NCBI GenBank assembly: GCA_002786065.1
Contig: NHNY01000012.1
Span: 310,001-374,000, forward strand
Direction of reading: 5' to 3'
From: Microcyclospora pomicola
Lineage: Eukaryota > Ascomycota > Dothideomycetes > Capnodiales
Length of the DNA stretch: 64,000 bases
Shown: in pieces, positions 25,749 through 36,486 of the stretch
Layout: each line of letters opens with the position of its first letter
Position numbering within the stretch: the stretch's first letter is position 1
The notes under the pieces: model-generated
The model's database searches: none
What the model was told of the DNA's origin: nothing
Seen by the model: the letters and a program-made list of their open reading frames with translations, nothing else
Translations under genes and position numbers: made by a program

Positions 25749-26798
25749 GCGGATCACGGAGCATGTTTCGCAGTTCAGCAGAAGTATAGATCGTCGACCT
25801 GCTTGCATACTTGATACAGTAACCACTTGATACCTAGGGCACGGATTGGAAGGAGAATCATGGCGCTTAGGGTATATACACAGCGGGTCTCTCTGACCCT
25901 CCCATCATGCTTGTAGAGTATTGTAGCTCGTAACCCTCTACCTACCTTACGCAATGATATAACCATGCCATGTCTCTTTAGCCAGACTAGTCCGATGATT
26001 CGATCGCGTCACATCGACTGTCCATTCACCTTACATCGAAACTACTTGCACCATGTGCACCATGTCTCATCCACTCGTGCTTAAGCGCACGCCATGTATC
26101 ACCTCGTCTATTCCCAGGTTTCATGTTGCGTTCTAGCCACCAGAAGCCTCTCGATCATGCCAGTAGCGATGCTTAACAAGCAGCTAGCACGAGGAAGCTT
26201 GCGAGATCATGGCTGGTGGGAACCGGGAACGAATGGGTTGATAAAGGTGTCGAGTACCTTACCTTAGGTACTGCATTGTAGCGTAAAACAGCCGACGCGA
26301 GTCTTGAAGCACGTCTGGAGACATCGACGTTGACCTACTTATGTCGATGAGACTGACGCTGTTCTTGCATCACGGGAGAATAGAGGGAGAGTGTAATGAT
26401 CTCACAAGCGACAAGGCATATCTGGAGTGAGAAGATCTTGCGTTTGACGCATCAAAATTTACATTCATGATACAGTAGTAAGTGATATTGGTGATGGTAG
26501 TTGTAGCAGTGTAAGTAGTAATGAAAGCACGTGCAGCACGAACATTGCTATGTTCTTCGCCGTCCCTTTTCGACTTTCTTTTGTGTATTCTTGCGAGGGA
26601 TCTAACCAGGTCCTGCGGCCTCTGCGTGCGCTGACCCTTCACCCTGCTACTGTCCGACTGAACACTTCTCTCATTCCACTGCTGCGGGTATCTTTCATCT
26701 CTCGCATTCTCGATTTCATATCATAACAGGTCCTTCCGGATAACGCGAACAAGGAAACAAGGGGGGAATAAGACGTAATGTGCGGTCATGAGCGAGGA
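25749..26798. other. Intergenic between convergent genes, 1.05 kb
   Basis: Contains the 3' flanks of SEC7 and the Ser-rich gene. An imperfect inverted repeat built from TACCTTACCTTAGGTA lies at about 26253-26270. No coding feature was recognised. Confidence 0.45.
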
Positions 26799-28425
26799 CT
26801 ATAAAGCCAGGCCGACTTCACTGGGTGTGTGAAGGATTTTAGGGGAGTGGTTGGAGTCGTCGGGTGGAGGAGGTTTGGTCGTGAAGGTGGTGGGAGTGTG
26901 GTATACGGGCGGCGGAACGGCGATGGTGGACTCGGCGGTGATGGAGCGAGAGTGGCCCTTGGAGGTCGGAGAGGAGGCCAGAGTCAAGGCGGGTGAGTCG
27001 AGCTCGGTGAGCATGGTAGAGGTGAGGGAGCGTTCTGAGTAGGTACGCATGTGCGACCCTTCGCGCGGTATACACTTGTAGAATGGCTCGACTGGGGCTG
27101 ACGATGATGAGCCCACGGAAGAGTGGAGCAGGTTGGATAGCCATCCGGACACTCTTAAGCTCGAGCGCGATCGCGAAAGGGATCGAGAGCGTGGAAGCGC
27201 TTGTGTGCGATTCACGGCTGCTGGCATGTCGTCGTGTGTCGGGAGCGACGGGACACTGATATCCCTCGCGGTATGCGGTCGAGAAAACGCCGAGCCTATG
27301 TCGGTCAAAGTTTCGGACCTGGCACGGACTTGCATGGTAGGCGCAATGGCTGGCCTATGCTCGTTGGGTGTGGCGGAACGGTCAGTTTCGTTACGCTTCT
27401 CTTCAACAATGGTGTTGAGCTCCAAAATCTCCTGGTCCACGTCTAGCTCGCCGTTGTCCAGATATGACCTGCGCAATGACGGCAGGGACATCTTCCTCTT
27501 CACCGGAGGTCGTTCGCGGCTGTTGGGCCGACTTCCAAAGCGTGGAAATGTGGAGGCAGCGTTCGCTTCGATAGCTTGACGACGTAAAGAGCTTGACGAA
27601 GACCTTGTGGACATGGTCGGCCTAGGTGAACGGTCCTTGGTAGAATCCAATTCCAGTGATGTCGATTGATCATGCCGCGATTGCGAATCAAGCGTACTTG
27701 ATTCAGTGATGCTCCGCGCTCGCTCATGGGACGTCTCACTGCGAGCCTGGCTTGACTCCTCGAAGGAAGTCCTGCATGCCGACAACTCCATGGTCGAGTC
27801 TGCGCGCTTCAATACATGATCTGCAATCTCTGCGGAAATGTAGGAAGGTGGTCTCCATGGTTGCATTTCTGGTGGCGGAGTCTCTTTCAGTACTACCGGA
27901 GCAAGACGCAGAGGTATCAGGCCAACACGCTGCCGATCTGTGTAGTCCAGGCGACGAAATGCTGCGGGGGCGCTGATACTTGGTCGACTGGTGTGAGAAG
28001 CAGACACACCGTCCTGTCTCCGATTTGATAGGTGGCGACTGAGTAATGAGCTACTTCCGAGTTGTAAGGGTTTCAATGAAGGTGGCCGGTCGTGCGATCT
28101 CGAAGGGTGCTTTGCCAGCTCTATGGAGTTGTTGTGGTCATCGCAATAGGTAGCAGACCAATATTGGACGTCGACTGCCGGCTTAGGTGCAGTCGCGGGT
28201 TGTGGTTGATGGTTACAGAAGTCCTTTCGCTGCCTCAAGGTACCGCCTTGCTCAGATGCTATTCGCGGTCAGACAATGCTCGTAAATGTGAGAAGTTCAG
28301 CGTCGCTTACGTTTACCATAATGTCTTTCGACAGGATCTTCGTCTTCGTTGACAGCCGCGCAGCAGCATAGCAAGGCGGCCAGCCAACCTTGAAAGTGTC
28401 CATCCTCCGTGAGGAACAGGCCCAT
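26799..28425 (-). CDS. Ser/Arg/Pro-rich protein of unknown function
   Basis: Two exons, 28311-28425 and 26799-28258, are joined through a 52 nt phase-1 intron (GTAAGC...TAG) that links H-Y-G-K-P to S-E-Q-G-G-T; the total is 524 aa. The first exon begins M-G-L-F-L-T-E-D-G and contains a short Leu/Ala/Cys stretch (W-L-A-A-L-L-C-C-C-A-A), perhaps a lipid- or membrane-attached end. The second exon is mostly disordered and full of Ser, Arg and Pro, with many R-x-x-S sites suited to kinases. The only block that looks conserved is R-P-S-I-S-A-P-A-A-F-R-R-L near residues 120-135, which I have seen in uncharacterised fungal proteins. I do not recognise the gene. The start is the first ATG in frame; further upstream the frame offers only non-ATG codons. 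Confidence 0.65.
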
Positions 28426-30595
28426 TGAGCCGACAGCTAAGTCCGCATCAAGAGGGAGGAAACGAAAGAGAAGATGCACCAAAGGATTGACGATGGTGCA
28501 GGACTAGAAGAAAGATAAGAGGACCTGCAGCTCAAAGGATGAAGTGTGTATGGTAGCACGGGAAGCAAGGGAGAGGACTTGATGAGCAGACATAATCTTG
28601 ATTTCCAACAGGTAAAAGAGCCGGGCATGATGGGTAAGTAGAGCGCGGCATAGACGATCGAGCGCATGACAGGATGTACCGACACAAGATCTGAAACATA
28701 ATACATGGCGTCCGGTGAGACTGGACCACTTTTCGGGGCAACGAATGAGCGGTGGAAGAATGCAGCAGAATTATTGGAGCCACGCGAGCGGAAATGGCGT
28801 GTCTGCAGATGAGTGGTGGTGGTGAGAATCGCAGTCGACGGGTTGGAGGGCACGCATGATGGAGCAGGGTGTAGCTAAGCTTTGTGGCGCCGCCGACGAG
28901 GATCCCAGCGGCCAAGAACAGCAATGCACTATTGGCTGGAGGCCGATCGACGAGTCCAGCAGGAAATCCGGATGGTTGGTTGTCGGGCAGTTGGCCCAAT
29001 GCAGAGACGCCGGCTAGCGAGCAGCGCATCTGACAGCTCGAATTGTTTGCTTCTTCTTTCGACGGCCCAGACTCTGCGCGGACAGCTGGGCTCGTAGCGT
29101 CGCGCGTAGCATCATTGCGACCGCGGAGAGAATTTTTCACAGCCGCGCGCAGATATGATCCCAGTCTGACCTGGTGGACCGACTGATTTGTTCTGCGCAG
29201 GACGAGGTGAAGTCAAGGGTCTGTAGGGCGGGAGGGAAGGGGTCAAAGCGTCGTCATCATCACTTCGCCCACGTCGACCAATAACGGAACAAAGACAGGC
29301 TAACATCGAGTCGATCGTCCATTCATGCGCGGTTGCCCTCACACCGCAACTCCTCCCTCCGTCTTCATGCGCCACGCTGGATCCAAGTCTTGGTGCCAGA
29401 TTCCAACTCTCACGAGGACATGCCGCCTCAAGAAGTCCTATGTACCGGGCGGATATCAGCGACCACATAAGGACTACTCAGCCGAGCAAAGTGGCAGCTA
29501 ATCCCTACTCGTGTGGCACACCCACCCACCTTGCGAGGCCACCTTGCTTGGATAATCTCGCTTCTGCCGATGACCCTGTCCAACTCCGCCAATGGCAGAC
29601 ATGATTCCTGTTCACCATGCAGCCGCCCATGGGCCTTCTAGAAGCCTGTGGCGGTGCAGTCTGGCTGCCTGAGCGCAGTATGAGGTCCACACTTTACACA
29701 AGCATATCGCATTGACAAGGCTGGACGCCCTTCCGTTTCCTTCAGCTTTCAACACTGTCTCCGATGTGTAAATCAAGGACTATGTGTTGTACCACAGATT
29801 CCCAACTCAGCCCCAATCTCGATCTCGATTTTGCATCAAACCACAGAATCTCACAAGACTAAAATCTGGTGATTTCTAATCATGTAGCGAGACATGGCAG
29901 AAGCCGGACTCGACACGACTGGGGACTAGCGACGAAATGTATGCCGTATCTTGGTACACCTCGTCCTCCATCGCTAATAGTGAGACCTCACCTGACTTTA
30001 AGCCGAATACAGTATGTTAGGCGACAGGACGATCGAGCGTCAGATCTAGTGTTCCAGATGATCTATCGATTGTCGCATTGGTACCCCAGGCTTCTCCGAT
30101 ACCGAGCTGCAGGCACACAACTCCGCTCTTTCGTGACCAGGTCATTACTACATCTGATGATCTGCCTACATGATTACTCTCCACGCAGATCTTACTATTC
30201 CTGATGGTGTGCAGATGTGGACACCACGCGCCGCATGAGCGGGGCAGGTTACATGAGGGTCGTGATAGCGGAGACGGCTTGCAGGAATTTGGAATATCGT
30301 TTTCAGCATCGCGTCACCGCTGCTTAGACTCTCTCAAGACTCGTACATTGTGTTTGCAAGAGCCTAGTCTACAAAAAGCCTGATTCAGAATCGTGGTAAT
30401 GCGTAGATCTGTGGTTACCTTATATAAGGTTACTGTAGAAAGGTTAGGTAGAAGAGCGCGTCGCTGAGACCGTGCAGACTTCTGACCTAGTAATGTAAGA
30501 GGTACATTCGTCATACATATATCTGCGCTTCATACATGCATCTCTGTATAGCGTCCAAGATCTGAGAGGTACATCATGGTAGAGCAACGCCACTC
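28426..30595. other. Intergenic, 2.2 kb
   Basis: Mostly the upstream flank of the Ser-rich gene and the 3' flank of the DUF3435 gene. A perfect 14 bp palindrome ACCTTATATAAGGT lies at 30417-30430. Frames such as 28532-29140 (-) and 29869-30204 (+) show no domain or coding composition. No RNA gene was recognised. Confidence 0.45.
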
Positions 30596-30730
30596 CTTGC
30601 ATCTCTCCGAGCAGCTTCCCATATGAACGACGTTCATCTTCTTGCATCTCTCCGAGCAACTTCCCATATGAACGACGTTCATCTCCTTGCATCTCTCCGA
30701 GCAACTTCCCATATGAACCATGTTCATCAC
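30596..30730. repeat. Tandem repeat, three 45 bp copies
   Basis: Three consecutive near-identical 45 bp units (30596-30640, 30641-30685, 30686-30730) begin CTTGCATCTCTCCGAGCA and contain CCCATATGAACG. Copies one and two differ at two positions, and the third diverges only at its end. The 45 bp period keeps frame: on the minus strand it would read as a 15-residue repeat around Y-G-K-L-L-G-E-M-Q, but that frame has no clear gene and lies in the 3' flank of the DUF3435 gene. Confidence 0.9.
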
Positions 30731-30831
30731 ATAAAGTCTGCTTCGAAAGCCATGCTTCACCCAGTCCCAGACATTGTGCAAAACCACGCTGCTGCCTCAC
30801 GATACCAGCATTCTGTGCTCCTCGATACTGC

Positions 30832-33800
30832 TTAGTCTGTCGCAAGAGTCTGGCATGTCTTGACTCGCTTCCTGCCTTCACCAAACATTCCCATAGCAAT
30901 CTCCTCAGCTCCCTCTGCCGTCATGCCATGCTTCTTCGATTGGAGATGGGTTTTTAACTGACTACGGACCATGTTATCTTTATCGCAACCAGGTTGAGGG
31001 CATTGAACACGCCCAGTCGATGCGGCAGTCCTTTTCTTCCTTGTGGGAGCAGCAAAGACCCTCGCCACTATTTCCTCTGCTTCATCATCGGTCTTGTCGT
31101 GCTGGTTCGACTTCAGATGGACGAGGAGCTCGGATCGTGACATCTCTCTTGTCGCAGCACAGTCGATTTCGGGGCATCGTGCTGAGTTGTCACCCGCAGT
31201 GTTGCGAGTTCTCGGAGGGACGCCAAACGCTTGCACCACGATAGCAGTTGCATCTTCTTCTGTACGCCAGTGAGGTTGTCCTTGGAGGTGTCTGCGGAGC
31301 TCAGTAGCACCGGTGAACAACTTGCTCTTCTTACACTCGTGCGATAGCGGGCATTCAGGCTTGGGAGCATCTGGTTTGAGCATCTTGTATGGTTTGCCGA
31401 ACACCTCAGTCACGAGTCTTTGAGCCTCGCTTTCCGGCGTGTCGTGCTGCTGTGAGCGTAAGTGTTTGAACAGAAAAGACGGGCCCTCAAACATGAGGTC
31501 AGGGAAACGGCACCCGAGTAATGGACAGGAATGCGTCTGTGCAACAGCTGGCCCGGTTCCCACTTCTCGAATGGTCTCGCCAAATATATTCTCAGTTATG
31601 GCTTTAGCAGCTTCAAAGGACATGACGTGGGGTGAGGATTGAAGATGAAGAATGTACTTGGAAGCAGAGTCGAAGATTCTGGACGATGTGCATCCGTCCA
31701 GTGAGCAATGGTGCTTCAATGGCATCTTGACGGTATCATCAGTACCATCCTTGCGGTGCTTCATTTTATTTGCCACTTCGTTCTTCGTGAACGGTACGGC
31801 GGCGATGATCTCGGCCTCTGGCATATTGTGAGCCACATCCAGATGTTTTCGCAGCCTAGAGTAAGCATGAAACCCGGCAAGAGCTTCACAACCCGGTTGG
31901 GGACAAAAGACAGGGAATATGCTGCCTTTGAGACTCCGGGGAACCAGCGAGCGGATTTCTTGCGATGACTTGTGGTGCACATTGCTCAGATGACAGCGAA
32001 GAGGTATACGTCGTGTGAAGATCATATCGGAGTGACATGCTGCTTGAAGGGGGCATGACTGCGGCTCCAGTTGATCGTGCAATGCGTCGCGATGCTGTCT
32101 CCAAGTCAGGTAGTCGAGGAACACATTCGACTCTCCGGGGCAATCGGGACACTGCTTTGGTATCCAGTTATGAACTCTACGGTGGTGTGATTCGAGCGAT
32201 TCTTTGGTGCTGAACATCGCATCGCAATCGTCGTAGCGGCATGGCATGTCTGCCTCATGGCGGACACCAGAACAATTGATCTCGTGTTTCGTCAAGAGTT
32301 TCTGGGCGTGAGTGGTATATCCACATCCTTTACAACACTCGAGGATGAACATCGTCGCTTCATCACGGCTGTTCCCATGAGAAGTGTAGTTCGCTGTGCT
32401 CTCTTTGTGGGCACGTCGATAAACGTTGATCCTCGAGAAATAACGCACGAACTCATTCGCCGAGAGATTGGCAGGTGAAGTGATCGATGGCTGTGTCTGC
32501 TCGGCAGCCTGGAGAGTGTCTTGGAAATGCTGATCGCTGTCCGCAATCTGTTCGTCATCGTTGCTCGGTGCCATCGATTGTGTAAGAACGAGGTTGTCGA
32601 GCGCCTGCGAAGACTCTGGATCGACTACTGTCCCTTGGTAGTCCGCGTCGAGCTCTAGCAAGCGAGGATCGATTGCTGTGTCTCCTACCGGTGTGGGTGT
32701 TTCAGCAGGAATCACTTCTGCTTCATCAGTCTCGGCTTCCGGCGAGGTCACCGTCGGCGTCTCCTGGTTTGCGGCGTCTTCTCGCCAGGCATCAACCTTG
32801 TTGGTCTTGAGCTGCCTGCCTGCTTTCTGCCGTTGAACGATGTTCAGAGGATCCATATCGTTGGATCGCATGTATGCATCGATCTCATGCGATCGAAGTT
32901 GTCCGCCTGGGGCTGGAAGCTGGTTGTTGACCAAAGGTGCCAGAGCATCTCGAAAGCTAGACTGGGCCTTTCGAGTGAAATTACAATCTTGCAGTGCACC
33001 TACGTATCGTTGTGTGATACCTTTGGCCAGGCTCGTTGGCTTATGACCAAGTACAAGTGCTGTCCCGGCATTCGCTACGCCTGGTGTCGAGGTCGATTGC
33101 GAGTACGCTGTGTCTCGCGCATTTCCATTGCGGATGGCACGATTTGCTGATGGGTTTGAGCACCCCTGCAAGAATGCCCATGGTCCGTATGGTGACCAAA
33201 GGCAAATTTGTGTTGGCCGGGCGTGGCGAGCTATCCGTCGATCCAGGCGCCTCAGAGTATATCACGGGGTGCTGGGGTTTGATCCATTGCACCGTGCGAT
33301 CGATGCGCCTTGCCGTGCGGGCGATGAGAGTCTCGAGATCGGTCGCCTCAACGACTCCGTGTCGCAATGCATGGATCAAGAGAAGTTTGGTCGCGCACAC
33401 CACGTTGTGCATGGTGTCGGTGAGAGGCTCGAGGAAGACCACTTTGTCATCATTCGTCTGGTCCCTTTGGTGGCGTCAGTTGAACGTCGCTCATCAGTAG
33501 CAACCTGGTCGATCCTTGACTTACTTATAGCCCTTCGCGTACTTCAAGGTGACCTTGGTTCGGAGATCGTGGACCGTGGTACCCCCAGGCTTCAGCTGCA
33601 TCGTGATGTGGCACCACCGAAGATACTCTTCACCTTTGTACCCCATCGTTCGCACGATATCACCCGGCCGAGCGTCGAGGGCGCTCTGGAGTACAACACT
33701 CAGCACCTTGTTGATGGTCGAGTCCCAGGCAAGAGTACCATGCTGAAGAGCGTGCTCGATGTAGCTGTGAACCAGCTTCTGTATCATGACGAATCCAAGA

Positions 33801-34374
33801 TACTGCCTCTCGCTGTAAATGCCTTTGAAGAGCTCCCCACGCTTGACACTGTTGTCGAGATTGATCTCGATCCGCCTGACGTCCATTTCGTGGTATTTGT
33901 CTTTAAAATCGCGATGTCGAAACTTGAGGATGGTTATGGCGTGGAACCATTTGGTCCGGATGGTCGAGATCGACGGGACACGCTTGCCACGGAGGTTGGT
34001 CTCCGTATGCTTGATCAAGGACATGACGAATCGTTCGATCATCGGGCCATCGGGGCATTGTTTCAGACTACTTCTCGTCAGTTCTTGCGGGTGACCCGGT
34101 CGACGATGTTGACTTACTCGTGGTTGCGGTCGATCAGGAACTGATCCAACGTGTTGGAAGCGGCGTCTCTTTGGTACTGTGTGCCAGGAGCACCTTGCAC
34201 GAATTTGAGCTCTCGCATCAGCTTCTTACTATGCAGACGATCTGATGCCTGGTTGAGGTGTATAGCTTCGACCATGCGACGTCCGGCGGTCTTGCTGACC
34301 TGGAACCGACTGGATCCCTCATCGTTCAGGAGATCTTCGTAGTCGGAGGAGTTGAAGTTGTACTCATCGTCCAT
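30832..34374 (-). pseudogene. DUF3435 recombinase-like protein with C2H2 finger array, frame-broken
   Basis: Exons 34118-34374, 33525-34067 and from 33464 downward join in phase (introns of 50 and 60 nt). They encode a DUF3435 (FluG-type) domain: C-P-D-G-P-M-I-E-R-F-V-M, G-I-Y-S-E-R-Q-Y-L-G-F, and A-R-P-G-D-I-V with the first catalytic-type Arg of tyrosine recombinases. This is the domain of Starship transposon captains and their relatives. Around 33140-33170 the frame of G-I-L-A-G-V-L-K-P-I-S gives way to another (R-A-I-R-N-G-N-A-R-D-T-A), with no credible intron between them; this suggests a one-base shift, either real or an assembly error. The remaining frame (to TAA at 30832) is open for over 750 codons and carries about ten C2H2-like fingers. 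The last five are regular modules, each followed by a helix ending V-F-G. It could be a relic of a mobile element or a host gene with a sequencing error. Confidence 0.7.
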
Positions 34375-34869
34375 GCTGAGATGCTCAACCAGGTTCGTCA
34401 AGGTGTTTCAGCAGGAGTGTGGGCGTGGACGAGGATGCTGGGGTTCAATCGGGAGGCCGCAGTTCACGAACTGTAACGATACAATGATGGGAGAGATGAT
34501 GAGAGGGAAGATGGTGATGGTCCTGCTGGTCAAGAAAAAAGAGTGATGAGTCAAGGCGAGTGCAGTGAAGGGAAGGTGGCGGGAGTGCTCATGGTAGAGC
34601 AGGAGCGCCCATGCTGCCACGAGCACATGCGAGTCCAATTCATGTGACAGGAAGGTAACGAGACAATCAGCCATGTCGACGACGTTCATCGTGTTTCGAG
34701 CAGCGCTTCACTTCGAACCAGGGTAATTACCAAGGCACCAGATGGTGGTTGCGATCAGCTGGTAGATTCAGGAACACTCTCGACGAGAGAAGCAGAGTCG
34801 AGCTGAAGGGCCAACTTGATAGACTCGTTGATAGACTCGTTGATAGACCATACAGGTAGGTAGAGGTAG
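34375..34869. other. Spacer between DUF3435 gene and GH125 remnant
   Basis: Upstream flank of the DUF3435 gene. A 12 bp unit TTGATAGACTCG occurs twice plus a partial copy at 34816-34848. No first exon for the GH125 gene (signal or anchor sequence) could be found here, although a splice acceptor GGTAG precedes the GH125-like sequence at 34870. Confidence 0.5.
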
Positions 34870-36486
34870 TCTTTCATCAAGGACAGCGACATCAATGCCA
34901 TGTGGCTGCAAGTGGATGTCGCCGGAAGCAACCACGTTGTTTGTGTGTGTGCCGGCTGGCCCTCGCCATCGATTCCAGCCTCACGATCCATACCTGATCG
35001 AAGCGAGTCAGTCTCCTTTCGATTCGTCCGGACCTGGTCCCCCAAATCCGCTTCGCTGAGTCCGTGCACGGATGGTGCGTGCCAAAGTCCGCTTCGCTAT
35101 GTTACGCATCAATGCCATGTGGCTGCGCGACTCTGCGAATCAAATGTGAAATAGCATTCCTTTGGTCTTGAAAATGAAGTCCGCATCAGAAAGCTGATAT
35201 CGGCGTACAGGCAAAGCTATCTACCACTGCTGACCGCATCGACGTCCGCCGACTCCCTGGCTTCGCTGTACCGTGGCGTGATCAACCTGCAGGCACGATA
35301 TATCTTGTACAATCCGTACTGCAACAGCCACCAGCCACCGGCGGAATCTGGGATTGATGCATCCTCCAACACATCCGCGAACGATGATGTGGTGGTGCCC
35401 CCATACAGCAACACTAGTGTGTTCGAGTGTAAGTACGAGCTAGACTCGGTCGCGGCGTTCCTGGAGATCTCGACGAACTACTACAGTGCCACCCAAGACG
35501 TGGCGTTCTTCAGTAAGTACAGCTGGGTGCAGGCAGTGGAAAGCATCATGCAGTTGGCCAGCGATATGATGGTGCCGACATATCAAGCCGATGGAAATGT
35601 CAGCACGCTCGCCTACAGCTTCACACGCGAGACAATACGGGCGTCGGAAACGACGGAGAATGACGGCAAGGGCAACCCCTTCAAGAATGGCACAGGTCTA
35701 ATTCGTTCATTCTTCCGCCCAAGCGATGATGCGACGATCTATCAGGGATTCATACCTGCCAACATGATGTTCTCCCGCTACCTGGCGTCCTCGGCGGACA
35801 TCGTGACGGCCATCGGTGGTCACGATGCGCTCGCGACGCAGATGCGCCAGCTGTCTGCAGAACTCCGAACCGCCATCACGAAGCACGGGATTGTGCACAC
35901 ATCCACCTACGGCGACATCTACGCGTTCGAGGTGGACGGATACCTCGGGCAGAACATCATGGACGACACAAACATCCCGTCCCTGCTTGCCGCGCCCTTC
36001 TTCGGCTATCTGGATATCAACGACACCGTCTACCAAAACACGCGCACGCTGCTCCTCAGCACGGACAATCCATACTACATGACCGGTCCGGTGTTGAGTG
36101 CGATCGGCGGCCCACACGACGGGCCCGGGTATGCATGGCCGATGGCGCAGATCGTGCGCATCTTCACCTCGAACGACGAGCATGAGATCACCGGGCAGCT
36201 GCAGTCGCTCGTGAGCAGTACCGATGGCTTGGGCTTGATTCATGAGAGCATCAATACCTTCAATCAGAGCGATTGGACGAGGCAATGGTATGTTTCGGAC
36301 CCCATTCACTTGAGACTCCACATTCTCGACTGGAGAACTAACCAGTACCACAGGTTCTCCTGGGCAAACGGTCTGTTCGGCCAGATGATTCTCGACCTCC
36401 ATGATCGCAAGCCGGAGATCCTCAAGCAGAGCTTTCAAGGTGAAGAATACATACCGTGGGGATATCACTATCATGGACCGCCTTGA
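34870..36486 (+). pseudogene. GH125 exo-alpha-1,6-mannosidase, 5' end disrupted
   Basis: The family (also called DUF1237/Mug157) removes alpha-1,6-linked mannose from glycans. The 3' part is well preserved: exon 35211-36486 with INLQARYILYNPYCNSHQPP, G-G-P-H-D-G-P-G-Y-A-W-P-M-A-Q, F-S-W-A-N-G-L-F-G and TAG/TGA-free sequence to the stop. A 65 nt intron (35146-35210, GTGAAA...ACAG) joins it to W-L-R-D-S-A-N-Q-M. Before that, the homologous sequence is interrupted by a 197 bp insert between 20 bp repeats and resumes as S-F-I-K-D-S-D-I-N at 34870. The N-terminal third, with its signal or anchor, is not present. An ATG at 35099 would still give a 440-residue product (M-L-R-I-N-A-M-W-L-R-D) lacking the N-terminal part. 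It is probably a pseudogene; a truncated but expressed protein cannot be excluded. Confidence 0.75.
34890..35126. repeat. 20 bp direct repeats flanking a 197 bp insert
   Basis: The 20-mer CATCAATGCCATGTGGCTGC occurs exactly at 34890-34909 and again at 35107-35126. Both copies encode the GH125 motif I-N-A-M-W-L. The left copy continues the upstream GH125 sequence (S-F-I-K-D-S-D) and the right copy the downstream one (R-D-S-A-N-Q). The 197 bp between them (34910-35106) resembles neither side, has no obvious terminal inverted repeats, and contains CCGCTTCGCT twice near its right end. This is the pattern of an insertion with a long target duplication, or of a local duplication followed by divergence. 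Confidence 0.75.

Noticed and set aside
28532-29140. 202-codon minus-strand frame upstream of the Ser-rich gene
   Set aside because: No domain and mixed composition; more likely leader and promoter sequence.
30444-30899. 151-codon minus-strand frame through the 45 bp repeats
   Set aside because: Overlaps the end of the finger array in another frame and owes its openness to the repeat; no domain, no start context.
33110-34144. 344-codon plus-strand frame opposite the DUF3435 exons
   Set aside because: Antisense shadow; the minus strand gives spliced DUF3435 homology, and the plus-strand product has no domain.
35707-36474. 255-codon antisense frame over GH125
   Set aside because: Shadow of the conserved GH125 frame; no domain of its own.
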